Counted from the stretch's first letter, positions 18,236-27,888 are shown. The stretch is 64,000 bases of DNA from JAJEFO01 sp965214325 (GCA_965214325.1 CBDCBG010000006.1:2728001-2792000); one strand, 5' to 3'. The notes: a model not told the origin generated them from the sequence alone. Program-made: numbers and translations.

Positions 18236-19465
18236 ATGCGACATGACACCAACACCGCCGGGCGTGGCGATTCCGATCTTCAGCGCCTCCTCGGGCAATT
18301 CCTGGATCGTTTCGCCGAGCGGGGCAACGCGGCAAGCACGATTCGCGCATGCCGGAGCATGCTGGACAGGATCATCCGCGTCCCGGATGGCGGCAATCTC
18401 ACGCCGGACCAATTGACGGCATGTGCGGAAGCGATGGCTCTGAAGGCGGCCTCGCCAGGAACGGGAGAGTTGTGGCGCACGGCAGCCAGGGTGTTTTGTG
18501 CCTTCCTTCATGAAGTGGGCGCCGTCCCTGCTCCCGCGCCATCGCCGCCATCGGCATCCAGCCTGGACATTCTGCGCACAGCCTATGGCGACTGGCTGCG
18601 GCGGCAGCGGGGCCTTGCCGATTCGAGCGTCCAGAACAACATCAAGATGTTCGACCGGTTCATGCAGTTCCGCTTCGGAGCCGGCGCGGTGCGGCCGGAC
18701 GAGTTGGTCGCGGCCGACATCGACGCCTTCTTCGACCCTGGCACGGCGCGCCCGCATCGCTGCAAGTCGTCGCAGACGCGCAACCTGCTGCGCTTCCTCT
18801 TCCAGACCGGACGGACCGACGAGGATCTGTCCCTGCATGTCCCCCGTGACGGCCGACGGCGGGCCGAGACCCCGCGGCTGCAGCTGGACCAGGACGAGGT
18901 GCGGCTGGTTCTCGACGCCGCCAGGGGTGACGGCGCTCTCGCGATGAGGAGCCATGCGATGCTGCTGCTTGCCGCCCGGCTGGGGCTCCGGGCCGGCGAG
19001 GTGACGGCAATCCGCCTTGGGGACATCAACTGGCGGGCAGGCGAGATCGTGATACGCGGCAAGGGCGCCCGCCGCGATGCGATGCCGCTGCCGGTCGATG
19101 TCGGCGAGGCATTGGCCAGGCATGTCCGCCATGCCAGGCGCGGCACCTCGGCGCATCTCTTCGTGTCGGTGCGCGCGCCCTGGCGCGCCCTGGGAGCGCA
19201 ATGCGTGCGCAATGCCCTGCACCGGGCCGTCGCCAGGGCACTGCCGGACCGCAAATGGCGCCGGTGCGGCGTCCATGCCCTGCGTCACGCCCTGGCAACC
19301 TCGCTGCTGCGATGCGGATCAAGCTCCGAGGAGGTCGGCAACGTTCTGCGTCACCGCAGCCGCGCCACGACCATGATCCATGCCCGCCATGACATCGACG
19401 CCCTGCGCCCGCTGGCGCTGGAATGGCCCACCGCCGTCAACACCTTGCAGGGAGCAGGCGCATGA
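18236..19465 (+). CDS. ritA: RIT tyrosine recombinase RitA, nucleophilic Tyr replaced
   Basis: A 409-residue integrase-like protein. The N-terminal core-binding domain covers about residues 10-210. The catalytic domain shows Arg in LGLRAGEVTAIR, Lys in IRGKGARRDAM, His-x-x-Arg in GVHALRHALATSLL and the second His region in VLRHRSRATTM. At the position where the nucleophilic Tyr is expected the sequence is MIHARHDIDAL: a CAT His codon stands where TAT would be normal. RitA may therefore be unable to cleave DNA alone and act structurally with RitB and RitC. ATG 18236 has an upstream purine-rich AAAGGACAAGAG. The stop overlaps the ritB start (ATGA). Confidence 0.88.
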   Translation: MRHDTNTAGRGDSDLQRLLGQFLDRFAERGNAASTIRACRSMLDRIIRVPDGGNLTPDQLTACAEAMALKAASPGTGELWRTAARVFCAFLHEVGAVPAPAPSPPSASSLDILRTAYGDWLRRQRGLADSSVQNNIKMFDRFMQFRFGAGAVRPDELVAADIDAFFDPGTARPHRCKSSQTRNLLRFLFQTGRTDEDLSLHVPRDGRRRAETPRLQLDQDEVRLVLDAARGDGALAMRSHAMLLLAARLGLRAGEVTAIRLGDINWRAGEIVIRGKGARRDAMPLPVDVGEALARHVRHARRGTSAHLFVSVRAPWRALGAQCVRNALHRAVARALPDRKWRRCGVHALRHALATSLLRCGSSSEEVGNVLRHRSRATTMIHARHDIDALRPLALEWPTAVNTLQGAGA

Positions 19466-20406
19466 ATGCGATATCCGAAGCCCTTGTCGGCTACCTCGAA
19501 TACCGACAGCGGTACGGGCTTTCCCATTGCAGCCACCTGCCGTGGATTCTCGGACGCTTTGCCCGCTACGCCGACAGCGTCGGTGCGCAGCGGATCGCCT
19601 CGCGGCTCTTTCTCGACTGGCGGCATTGCTACCCGGAGACGAAGGACACCACCTGGTCCTCGAGGCTGTGCCATGTTCGCGGCTTCGCCAAATGGTGCCG
19701 GCTCGGCGATCCGGCGGTCGAAGTGCCGCCATCAGACCTGATACGGGTCCGGGCGCGCCGGCCGAAGCCGTACATCTACAGCCGGCAGGAGATCAGCGCC
19801 ATGCTGGACGAGGCCGGACGTCTGCCCTCGCCCGGCGGCCTGCGGGCGGCGACCTGCCAGACCCTGTTCGGCCTCCTGGCGGTGACCGGCCTGCGGCTCG
19901 GCGAGGCGCTGGCGCTGGACGACGGCGATGTCGATCTCGATGAGGGTGTCCTCACCATCGGACAGAGCAAGAACGGAAGCTGGCGCTTCGTGCCTGTCGC
20001 GCGTTCGACCTGCGAGCGGCTTGCCGCCTGCAGGCAGCGCCGCCGCCGACTGTTCGGCACCGGCGGCGGGGCATTCTTCCTGAACGAGAAGGGGAAGCGA
20101 CCCGTCCACAACTCGGTCCAGGCCGATTTCGCCAGGATCGGCAAGCGCATCGGGCTGCGCGATGCCGATGGCGACACACGGAACGGGCACGGGCCGCGGA
20201 TCCATGACCTTCGGCACAGCTACTCCGTTTCGACGATGATCCGGTGGTACCGCGAGGGCCTCGACGTCAACCGGGAGATCACCCGGCTGACCACCGTCCT
20301 GGGACACCGGACTCCGGCCTCCACGTACTGGCATGTCGAGGCGGTCCCGGAACTCATGGAGCTTGCCTGCAGGCGCGCCGAAGCGAACATGGAGGAAGGG
20401 CGATGA
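19462..20406 (+). CDS. ritB: RIT tyrosine recombinase RitB
   Basis: A 314-residue tyrosine recombinase with all catalytic elements: Arg in VTGLRLGEALAL, Lys in IGQSKNGSWRFVPV, His-x-x-Arg in RIHDLRHSYSV, the His box VLGHRTPAST and the nucleophile Tyr in TYWHVEAVPEL. It starts four bases inside the end of ritA and ends four bases inside the start of ritC, so the three genes are translationally coupled. It probably acts with RitA and RitC at the 85-bp repeats. Confidence 0.92.
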   Translation: MNAISEALVGYLEYRQRYGLSHCSHLPWILGRFARYADSVGAQRIASRLFLDWRHCYPETKDTTWSSRLCHVRGFAKWCRLGDPAVEVPPSDLIRVRARRPKPYIYSRQEISAMLDEAGRLPSPGGLRAATCQTLFGLLAVTGLRLGEALALDDGDVDLDEGVLTIGQSKNGSWRFVPVARSTCERLAACRQRRRRLFGTGGGAFFLNEKGKRPVHNSVQADFARIGKRIGLRDADGDTRNGHGPRIHDLRHSYSVSTMIRWYREGLDVNREITRLTTVLGHRTPASTYWHVEAVPELMELACRRAEANMEEGR

Positions 20407-21413
20407 CGGAACCGACGCTTTCCGCCCTGCTGCAGAGATTCTTCACCGGACACCTGACCGTCAGCTTCGGCGCCAGCCCCCATGCCATCGCCAGCTACCG
20501 TGACAGCGTCCGGCTGCTGCTGCGCTTTGCCGCAAGGCAGCGGGGCTGCCAGCCGACCGATCTGGAGTTCGGGGATCTTGACGCCGACATGATCGGCAGC
20601 TTCCTGTCGCATCTCGAGGAGGAGCGCGACTGCAGCCCCGCCAGCCGGAATGTCAGGCTTGCCGCGATCCGCTCGTTCTTTCGCTTCGTCGCCAACCGGG
20701 AGCCGCGGCACCTGCATCAGTGCCGGCAGATCCTTGCCATTCCAGGCAAGCGGCACGACCGGCCGGCGGTCACCTGGCTGGACCGGGACGAGACGGCGGC
20801 GCTGGTCGGAGCCCCCGACACGGGCTCCTGGATCGGCCGCCGGGACCGGTGCCTGCTCGCCCTGGCGCTGCAGACCGGGTTGCGGGTCTCGGAGATCATT
20901 GCCCTGACGCATGACGACATCCGGCTTGGCGACGGTGCCCATGTCCATTGCTGGGGAAAGGGTCGCAAGGAGCGTGCGGTCCCGTTGCGGAAAGACGCCA
21001 TCGTCGAGATCGAGGCATGGATGGCCGGGAATCCCGGCCGCCCGCCGGACGCGCCGCTGTTTGCCACGCGGCGCGGCACGGCCCTCAGCCGGGACGCCGT
21101 CGAGCGGATCGTGAAGCGTCATGTCGCCACGGCTGCCCGTGCCTGCCCGCCGCTCGGGGACAAGCGGGTCACCTGCCACTCGCTGCGTCATTCGGCGGCA
21201 ATGGAACTGCTCCGGTCAGAAGTGGACTGCGAGGTGATCGCGCTCTGGCTTGGGCACGAATCCCTGGAGTCAACGCAGATCTACCTCCATGCCGACCTTG
21301 AGCTGAAGGAACGGGCAATGGAGCGGACGCGCCCTGCAGATGTGCCGGCGGGACGCTACCGCCCTCCGGACAATGTGATGGCGTACCTCGATGGCCTCGT
21401 CACCCCCGGATAA
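20403..21413 (+). CDS. ritC: RIT tyrosine recombinase RitC
   Basis: A 336-residue tyrosine recombinase. The N-terminal SAM-like core-binding segment contains HAIASYRDSVRLLLRF. Catalytic residues are Arg in QTGLRVSEIIAL, Lys in CWGKGRKERAV, His-x-x-Arg in TCHSLRHSAAMELL, the His box LWLGHESLES and Tyr in TQIYLHADLELK. The stop TAA (21411-21413) lies within the right terminal repeat. The partial copy at 63239-64000 encodes the same sequence over the shared part. Confidence 0.92.
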   Translation: MTEPTLSALLQRFFTGHLTVSFGASPHAIASYRDSVRLLLRFAARQRGCQPTDLEFGDLDADMIGSFLSHLEEERDCSPASRNVRLAAIRSFFRFVANREPRHLHQCRQILAIPGKRHDRPAVTWLDRDETAALVGAPDTGSWIGRRDRCLLALALQTGLRVSEIIALTHDDIRLGDGAHVHCWGKGRKERAVPLRKDAIVEIEAWMAGNPGRPPDAPLFATRRGTALSRDAVERIVKRHVATAARACPPLGDKRVTCHSLRHSAAMELLRSEVDCEVIALWLGHESLESTQIYLHADLELKERAMERTRPADVPAGRYRPPDNVMAYLDGLVTPG

Positions 21414-21491
21414 TGCCGACAAATGGCGGGCGGATCAGTTGGGAATCAAGGAGTTCCGTCCGCCAGTCGGCATTGCCGGGTTGTCGGCATT
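21407..21491 (-). repeat. RIT terminal inverted repeat, right
   Basis: Inverse match of 18089-18173. It includes the last codons of ritC and is followed by one T and the flanking TCAATC at 21493-21498. Confidence 0.92.
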
Positions 21492-21497
21492 TTCAAT

Positions 21498-22851
21498 CAC
21501 CCAATGGTTGCGCACCAGTTCCAGCAGCTCCTCTGGTCCGGCGCGTTCCGGGCCGAGCGAGGTGAGGCACCAGGTCACCTCGACGCTGCGCTCGCCGGTC
21601 TTGAGGATCTCGCGTTCGCGCTCGACGCGGATGGTCTCCTGGTTGTCCTTGACCGCGGTGACGACATGGTCGGCGCGGCGTCCGAGAAGGCAGCGCGCGG
21701 TCTCGTGCCGGGCGTGCATCGCGTCCACGGTGACGATGCGGCCTGTGACGTCGAGGCTGCCGGAGAGCTCGCGCACGGCGGGGATCTCGTTGCTCTTCGC
21801 GTCGACCTCGACCTGCCGGAGCGCCATGCCGGTCCCGTGCCCGGCCGCGGCGACCATCATCCGCCGTCCCTCCCCGGTCTGCTTCGAGGCGCCGCGGATG
21901 TCCTTGCCGTCCATGGCGAGCGGCGTGGCGGCGCCGGCCTGCCGGGCGGTCCACCGTCCGACGGCGTCGTCCAGCGTCTCGGGCGGCAGGTCGGCGAGGA
22001 TGTTGTGGAAGGTGGTGATCGAGGGCGCGGTGCAGCGCTTCCTGCTCGGGCTGAAGAACGAGTCCACCGCCTCGAGCCGCTCCTGCGAGAGCAGGGCGGC
22101 GAACCGGGCCGCGACGGCGATCGCCAGCACGGTCCTCGGCGGACAGCGCTTGCCCCGGGCCTTGCGGCACTCGGGCACCTCGCCCAGGCACGCGAACAGG
22201 CTGCGCAGCCGGGGCGCGGCCATCGGCTCCGCGTCGTCGTGCTGCTGCGCGTTCCACTCGTCCCGGCCCAGCGCCCCGGCGGCGTCGTCGGTCAGTTCGT
22301 GCATGAAGATCTCCTTTGGCTGGCCGTGATGGCGCCATCGGCTCCGCGCCGCCGGACCCGCGCGTCAGCCCCGGCGAGCGCCAGTTCGACGCGCGGCGGC
22401 AGGTCCCGGAGAACCTCGAGACGCCGACGAAGGTCTCCGCGAGGAAGACCGGGCACCCGTGCACGTCCTGGATGTCCGCCGACAGCCGCCGAAGGCTCAG
22501 CCCCGGCACGCGGGACGCCAGGTTCGGCACCCGTTCGGGCGTGAGAATGACGAACCGGGAATTGTTGCAGATCAGGTGCAGCCGCCGGAACTGCCGCTCC
22601 GGCGACCAACCGATCCAGCGGTCGCGCGCGGCCAGCTTGAACGCGCCTGGCTGCCATCCGACCGGCGCGAGCCAGGTCTCGCCGTGCAGCGCGACATGGC
22701 GCAGGCCCTTGCCGACGATGCCGTGGAACCGCAGGCAATGATGCTCCTCGACCAGGCGGTCCCGGAGCCGGCGCTCGCGCGCGCCACGGGTCGGACGCAC
22801 CGTGACTGCGCGAAGGTCGATGGACGACTCAGGGGCCGGACGAATCACCAT
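21498..22851 (-). pseudogene. DruA/ISAs1 transposase, N-terminal part, frameshifted
   Basis: From ATG 22851 a DUF4338/DruA-like domain reads LRDRLVEEHHCLRFHG, ARDRWIGWSPERQFRRL, NNSRFVILTPERVPNLAS and FLAETFVGVSRFSGTCRRAS. A frame change near 22350 leads into HHGQPKEIFMHELTDDAAGA and the ISAs1 domain: ITTFHNILADLPPETL, LAMDGKDIRGASKQ, KSNEIPAVRELS, RIVTVDAMHARHE and VTAVKDNQETI. The frame is cut by RIT after RNHWVIEN. An internal ATG at 22304 with an AAGGAGA upstream could express the transposase alone, but comparison with copy 1 favours an ancestral fusion. Confidence 0.82.
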
Positions 22852-22938
22852 GGCCGGCACGTTGCCACATCGAGAACGAAATGGTCGGCCCCGAAATCAC
22901 CGCGCGACGATCACCGGGCGGACAATAAAATCGTCCTG

Positions 22939-23211
22939 GGGAATTTGCGCGAGAGGCGGCACGTTCATGCCGGCATTCGTGACCCGGAATTGTTGGACCG
23001 GTCGTGGCAGCCGCGCCCCCGGACCCATCCGACGCGGATCAAGCTGGATCCTGTATCCTGTGGCGGCGCTGAAGCCGGCTTTCCCAACCGCCGTTTCCGT
23101 GGATCCTGTCTCTTCGGGATCGCCATGGCTGGCCTTGAAATCTAGCCATGACGCCTCGGTTGCATGAGGCCGCCATTCATCAACCGCGGCGATGTCTCGC
23201 CGGATGTTCAT
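22939..23211 (-). pseudogene. Unknown protein gene, 3' end cut off by the ISAs1 element
   Basis: From ATG 23211 with a strong GGAGAAGG ribosome site, 91 codons are readable (MNIRRDIAAVDEWRPHATEA at the start) before the IS end. Removing the IS and one duplication restores an ending LAKRCMSAKH and a TGA two bases before the PhyH ATG. The original product would be about 101 residues, directly upstream of and co-transcribed with PhyH. I do not recognise the family; no membrane segment or signal peptide is visible. Confidence 0.6.
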
Positions 23212-23401
23212 GCCTTCTCCTCCTTGCCAAGCATGCGCAGCACCGCTCACCAAACAGGACTCGAAGGAAATCCCTGGGACGCAGGCACGCAATTGATCGC
23301 AGCTTGCCGGCATCGGATGGACGGACTTCGGGGCTCTTGCCGCAAAGCCGGTCGCGTGCCAATAACTTGACGACCACGCCTCGATTGACAGGACACGAAC
23401 C

Positions 23402-23815
23402 ATGCCGACCCTCAAAAGGACGTCCGCGCAGTTAGTCGCCGAAGCACGCAACCGGATCGACGAGATGGAAACTGCGGACCTGATCGCGGCGGCCGAAGAC
23501 CCGAACATCGTCATCGTGGACATCCGCGATGTTCGCGAGCGCAGGAAGGCGGGCTTCATTCCCGGCAGCGTGCACGCGCCCCGCGGCATGGTCGAGTTCT
23601 GGATTGACCCGGAAAGCCCGTACTTCAAGGAGGCGTTCGGTCAGGACGGCAAGAAATACGTGTTTCACTGCGCAAGCGGGTGGCGATCGGCCCTTACTGT
23701 TGCAACGCTCAAGGACATGGGATTCGAGGCCGCGCACCTGAAGGACGGGTTTTCGTCCTGGGAAAAGCTCGGCGGCCCCGTCGAAAGACCGGAACCGGAC
23801 AGCGGGCGGCCGTGA
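23402..23815 (+). CDS. Rhodanese-like domain protein
   Basis: A 137-residue single-domain rhodanese (sulfurtransferase fold). It has VIVDIRDVRERRKAGFIPGS, the standard first motif, PRGMVEFWIDPES, and the active-site loop VFHCASGWRSALT with Cys as the likely persulfide-carrying residue, followed by LKDMGFEAAHLKDGFSSW. No signal peptide, so cytosolic. It sits 42 bp upstream of the AhpD-like gene, likely co-transcribed, and is divergent from the truncated gene at 22939-23211. Confidence 0.9.
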   Translation: MPTLKRTSAQLVAEARNRIDEMETADLIAAAEDPNIVIVDIRDVRERRKAGFIPGSVHAPRGMVEFWIDPESPYFKEAFGQDGKKYVFHCASGWRSALTVATLKDMGFEAAHLKDGFSSWEKLGGPVERPEPDSGRP

Positions 23816-23857
23816 TATCCTGATTGATGCGTGAGCCACGAGGAGGAGCCCGAATCC

Positions 23858-24427
23858 ATGACCGGAAAGGCCATCAGCCGATACCCCGTTCCCGAAATCA
23901 GCGAACTGCCTGACGATATCAGGGAGGTCGTTCTGGCGGTCCAGGAGAAGGTCGGGTTCGTTCCGAACGTCTTTCTTGTCCTGGCGCATCGGCCGGACGA
24001 GTTCAGGGCATTTATGGCATACCACGATGCCCTGATGGAACGCGAGGGCGGCCTGACCCAGGCCGAGCGTGAAATGATCGTCGTTGCCACCTCCAACGAC
24101 AACCGCTGCCTGTATTGCGTGATCGCCCATGGAGCCATTCTTCGGATACGCGCGAAGAGCCCGACCGTCGCGGATCAGGTCGCGGTGAACCATCGCAAGG
24201 CCGACATCACGCCCCGCCAGGAGGCGATGCTTGATTTCGCTCTCAAGGTTTCAAACGACTCCTGCGCGATTTGCGACGCGGATTTCGAAACGCTGCGCGA
24301 GCATGGCTTCAGCGACGAGGACATTTGGGACATCGCCGGGATTTCCGCATTCTTCGCGCTGAGCAACCGGATGGCGAATTTCACGTCCATGCGCCCGAAC
24401 GACGAGTTCTACGCTCTGGGACGGTAG
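23858..24427 (+). CDS. Peroxidase-related (AhpD/CMD-like) protein
   Basis: A 189-residue alkylhydroperoxidase D-like protein. The CxxC-H motif is in NRCLYCVIAHGAILR, with two redox Cys and His. Other family features are VGFVPNVFLVLAHRPDEFRAF, LTQAEREMIVVATS and FSDEDIWDIAGISAFFALSN. The length and motif order fit the peroxidase-related subgroup of carboxymuconolactone-decarboxylase-like proteins. ATG 23858 is preceded by AGGAGG; a GTG at 23831 would add nine residues. It probably works in oxidative or thiol stress together with the rhodanese upstream; this is inference. Confidence 0.88.
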   Translation: MTGKAISRYPVPEISELPDDIREVVLAVQEKVGFVPNVFLVLAHRPDEFRAFMAYHDALMEREGGLTQAEREMIVVATSNDNRCLYCVIAHGAILRIRAKSPTVADQVAVNHRKADITPRQEAMLDFALKVSNDSCAICDADFETLREHGFSDEDIWDIAGISAFFALSNRMANFTSMRPNDEFYALGR

Positions 24428-24469
24428 CGCAGGACTGTCATCACCGCGTGCGTCAGGCCGCGCTGACTC

Positions 24470-25771
24470 CTACCCGTCGTCGGGAGGCGGAGTGGCTCCC
24501 GGAGCGCCAGGTCCGAGTGCCGCTTCGCGCCCTCCGTGACGCGCGACCAATGCATCCTGGTCCACGAATGCCTGGGCGCCGACCGCTTCGGGATCGCAGA
24601 TGGCTCGCAGTTCGTTCTCGAGCTCCGCGGGGATTTCCGAGTGGCCGGGATCAGGCGCGAGGCCGGACATCTCTTCCGGGTCCGCGACGGCATCGAAAGC
24701 TCCGGCGCAAAGTTTCGCGAGAGCTTGCAATGCCGAGAAGGCCGCGCCTGGCACCAGAACGAGGTTGCCGGTTCTTTCGGGACAATGCCGCCTCGCCTGG
24801 ATTTCGCCAATCAATGTCAGGACCGCACCGCTTGCCGCCCATCGTTGATGCGACCGCATTTGTGACTTGCAGTTTCCATGAGCGCCGTTCGCGATTGTCA
24901 CGAGGCGAAGGTCCGGGCGCTTCGCCAGAAGTGCATCCACCTCTTCCACAACCAATTCCTTCAGACGGCGCTTGTCCCGCTCCGGCATGCGTCCGTGGCG
25001 GATCGTGCGGAGAAGCTCCCCCTCGGCAGTTCCGAGAGAGATCGTGGCGCAGGCCGTCTCCCGCCACTCGACGCCGCCTTCGCCCTTGCTTGCATGGGTT
25101 TCCGCCAGCATCGGCACCATGACGCCGTCGATCTGGATGCTGGCGACTGCCGCCGCGTCCGGAACCTCCTCCTGGTCGCGGATCCGCGCAAGGGCGTCCG
25201 GCGCGATCTCCTCCCACCGCCGCCCGGCCGCCTCGCGGAGGCGCACCGGGCTCGCGACGCTCGGACACGTCCCGCCTTGCTGAAGGAAGGTGCGGACACG
25301 CTCCCGCGGCGGCGGCAGGGCAAGCCGGTGAAGGGCGATGCGGGCCGCGCGCGGCGTCCGGAAACTCTCGGTCAGTCCGGCGCGCCGGCCCACCGGAAAC
25401 AGGGACGGGCGTCTCTTGCGCCGGCAGCGGGGACGGTCGTGCTCGATCGCGCCGAATGACGTCATCACCCGCTTGCGCGAGACGTCCTCGCGTCGGTACG
25501 TCTCGCCATCATGCATGAAACAGGGCGACCCGTCGTCCAGCGAATCGAAGGCGGCGCGCATGATCGCCGCCGACAGCCGGTTGCCGGCGTCGGCAACGCC
25601 GTCCTCAAGGATCTCGGAGGATCCATGTCGGAAAAAGGCTTCCAGGCGCTCGCGCGTTCCCGCCATGTTGGCCACGAACTCTTCGGACAGCTGCCCCGGA
25701 AGGAGATGGCGGAGTTCCTCGCGCAAGGCAACAAGAAGGCTCTCGGGAAGGCCGGAAAGATCAGGATCCAT
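24470..25771 (-). pseudogene. ISKra4-like transposase with an aberrant C-terminal half
   Basis: An open frame of 433 codons. The N-terminal 290 residues align by eye with the intact ISKra4 protein at 36241-37698: AFDSLDDGSPCFMHDGETYR, FGAIEHDRPRCRR, QEEVPDAAAVASIQIDGVMV, WRETACATISLGTAEGELL and RPDLRLVTIANGAHGN. Where the intact protein has VVADGAKDNW this one reads TIANGAHGNCKSQMRS, and everything after is unrelated to the family; the DFWHS catalytic region is absent. I treat it as a truncated transposase joined to foreign sequence. Confidence 0.6.
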
Positions 25772-26056
25772 CCTCCCTTGATGCGTAGGAAAACGCCCGG
25801 CTTGAAAGTCGGCGAGGCGGTCCGGAAGTGACGGAATCAGGACCAGATGGAGCCGATTGACAGCATCATGCGAACATGGAGCGCAGGGAAAAGGAACAGG
25901 TCAGAAACAAACTGCTCCATGAGCCTTTTGCAGAACTCGCCGGGACGCTCGAATTTCCCGCCGATTTCGACAATTTTGCCCGGGTGATGCTGGAGATCAG
26001 GGCCGCCACAAGGTATGGTGCAGTTGCTAGACAGACCATCAATGGAGGCGACCCCG
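25772..26056. other. Intergenic, no gene recognised
   Basis: A plus-strand frame starting at 25876 (MERREKEQVRNKLLHEPFAE) is open into the next transposase remnant but has no recognised family. Confidence 0.35.
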
Positions 26057-27251
26057 ATGTCCTTGCGCTCAACCCTGTCCAATGTCGGGGACCGGTTTCA
26101 AGGGGAGCTTTTCCCGGCGCTTTCCGAGGAGGTCGGTCCGCTGCCGGAAAACCACAAGCGCCTCGTTCAGGTTCCTGACCTGACCTGGTCGAGGTCGAGC
26201 GTTTCGTCGCGGCGTGCCGGGCCTTGCCCGGACGATCGCTGCGGGCCCGCCGGGCGCTTGCGCGCGCGTTCGTCGCCAAGGCGGTCCGGGACTTCCCGAC
26301 CACCCGCGACCTGATCGACAGGGTGAAGGTCGACCCGACGCTGCGGCGGCTGTGCGGCTGGCCGCGTGCGGGCGCGATCCCGGGCGAGGCGACATTCTCG
26401 CGGGCGTTCGCCGGGTTTTCCGAGGCCCGCCTTGCGGAGCGCATGCATGAGGCCCTCGTGAAGGACGCCCTGGGCGGGGAGCTGGTCGGCCACGTCTCGC
26501 GGGACCCGACGGCGATCGAGACGCGGGAGGCGCCGGCGCCGAAGCCGGCGAGCGGGACGCCGAAGCGCAGGCGCGGCCGTCCCCGCAAGGGCGAGGAGGC
26601 GGAGAGGGAGCCCGGGCGCCTCGAACGCCAGTCGGGCGGAATGAGCCTTGAGGAGATGCTCGACGACCTGCCGGGCGCCTGCGGCCGCGGCGCCAGGAGG
26701 AACGCCAAGGGCTTCCTGGTTGCATGGAGAGCCACCTCCTGGTTCACTTCTGATTCTTCGAACATACGAGGCTGCAAGCTCCATCTCGACACGGCCGACT
26801 GCGGCGTGCCGGTGAGCGCCGTCCTGACCTCGGCCCCGGTCCATGACAGCCAGGTCGCCATCCCCCTTGCGACGATGACCGCCGGACGCGTGGCCAGTCT
26901 CCACGATCTCATGGACGCGGCCTACGACACGAAGGAGATCCGCGAGAAGAGCGAGAGCCTCGGCCATGTCCCGGTCATCGACGTCAACCCGCGCCGCGAC
27001 GCGGACCTCAAGGCGGAGCTGAAGCGCGAGGCCCGGGCGCTGCGCACGTGCGGTTTCGTCATGCCGGAAAGCGTTCGCTGCCGGATCCGTTCCGGGGTCG
27101 AACGGAACAACGCCCGTCTCAAGGACGAGGTCGGCGCCACAGCGCCCGCCATGTGCGCGTTCGGGGGCACTTGAAGGTGTTCAACCACCTCATGTTCGGG
27201 GTGCTCGCGCTGACGGTCGACCAGATGATGCGCCTCGCCGTCCCTCCCTGA
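26057..27251 (+). pseudogene. DDE transposase (IS5/IS1182-like), frameshifted at both ends
   Basis: The N terminus MSLRSTLSNVGDRFQGELFP starts at ATG 26057. A frame change near 26180 leads into FVAKAVRDFPTTRDLIDRVK, LRRLCGWPRAGAIPGEATFS, HVSRDPTAIETRE, CKLHLDTADCGVPVSAVLTS, DLMDAAYD and VPVIDVNPRRDADLK. A further change near 27150 is needed to reach HVRVRGHLKVFNHLMFGVLA. About a dozen unexpected residues (near WFTSDSSNI) precede CKLHLDTADCG, where family members pass directly to the KLHLDT motif. Not functional as it stands. Confidence 0.7.
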
Positions 27252-27467
27252 CGCGCCTCCCCGTCCTTCGGGACGGTTCCGGCACCCGCAAACTTCCCCG
27301 GAAGCGCCCCGAAAGGCCGGCGGCCGGAGAGACTTGGTCGCGGCTCCGACATGTTCGTCTTTTGTTCGGTTTCGAGCGCCGGAGGCACGGCAATTCCGTG
27401 CCGATCCGCGGCGTCTGGCGTCCGCAATCCCGCGCAGAACGCGAGACCCCCTTCGCCAGCGTTTCTA
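27252..27467. other. Intergenic, no gene recognised
   Basis: A GC-rich stretch with GTCCTTCGGGAC and similar small hairpins just after the transposase remnant. No gene supported. Confidence 0.3.
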
Positions 27468-27581
27468 TTCAGTAGTTTTGCAAGAAGTTCCCATATCAGA
27501 AACGCACCCATAGCGGTTGCGCTGGCGGTTCAGCAGTTGATGGGCGCCATACCTCTCGAACAGGATCATCGCCAGCAGGCT
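27468..27581 (-). pseudogene. IS66 TnpC fragment
   Basis: About 37 codons reading LLAMILFERYGAHQLLNRQR then YGCVSDMGTSC, matching the central IS66 TnpC segment where the protein normally reads G-HQPLNRQ-RYA-EGVD-S-STL. It is bounded on the right by the ArdC fragment. Confidence 0.5.
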
Positions 27582-27888
27582 CGGACCCGCCCACCTTTGC
27601 GGACGTTGCCGCCGAGCGCCAGCGCCTGGCGGAAGGTGAGCCAGCTCAGGCCGCCGAAGCCGCATTCGACGACAGCGCCCCAGAGCAGGAGAACGTTGAT
27701 CCCGGAATAGGTCCGACCGGTCGATGCTTTCTCGGCATGTCGAGCGGCGCCTTCGCCGCCGCCGTGCGCCAGGGCTGGATCCAAGGCAGGCGCCCGGCCT
27801 CCAGTTCGGTGATGATCTTGTCGGTGATCTCGGAATAGGGGTTGGTCCGGTCGTGCTTGGCGCCAGTCTGCCGGCTGTGTCTGGACAT
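27566..27888 (-). pseudogene. ArdC-like antirestriction protein, N-terminal fragment, frameshifted
   Basis: From ATG 27888: MSRHSRQTGAKHDRTNPYSE, ITDKIITELEAGRLPWIQPW and AAAKAPLDMPRK. After a one-base frame change it continues with ASTGRTYSGINVLLLWGAVV and SWLTFRQALALGGNVRKGGR. This is the ssDNA-binding N-terminal domain of ArdC/DUF1738 proteins, which are carried by plasmids and conjugative elements to protect incoming DNA from restriction. The C-terminal metallopeptidase part is missing, so this is a relic of a conjugative or plasmid-borne region. Confidence 0.75.

Larger units (their letters stand above)
18088..21492 (+). mobile_element. RIT element (recombinase in trio), copy 1
   Basis: Three overlapping tyrosine-recombinase genes lie between 85-bp inverted repeats (18089-18173 and 21407-21491) that look perfectly matched. 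The whole is flanked by TCAATC on both sides. Each 85-bp end contains AATGCCGAC twice as direct repeats and once inverted, so each end offers three half-site-like motifs. This architecture is that described for RIT elements. A second copy starts at 63160 in the opposite orientation inside the same target. Confidence 0.92.
17651..22938 (-). mobile_element. DruA/ISAs1 element, copy 2, carrying a RIT element
   Basis: The outer ends are CAGGACCATTTTATTGTC (left) and, inverted, CAGGACGATTTTATTGTC (right). They are flanked by the perfect 10-bp duplication GGGAATTTGC (17641-17650 and 22939-22948). Without the RIT insertion it would be about 1.88 kb. It separates the last codons of an unnamed gene from its body, immediately upstream of the PhyH gene. 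Confidence 0.9.

Noticed and set aside
1867..22851. A Druantia defence system
   Set aside because: Only DruA-like domains are present and each is fused to or in frame with a transposase; no helicase DruE or other Druantia genes are nearby.
24470..24865. Separate gene in the C-terminal part of the ISKra4-like frame
   Set aside because: No start, ribosome site or family motif; kept as foreign sequence fused to a truncated transposase.
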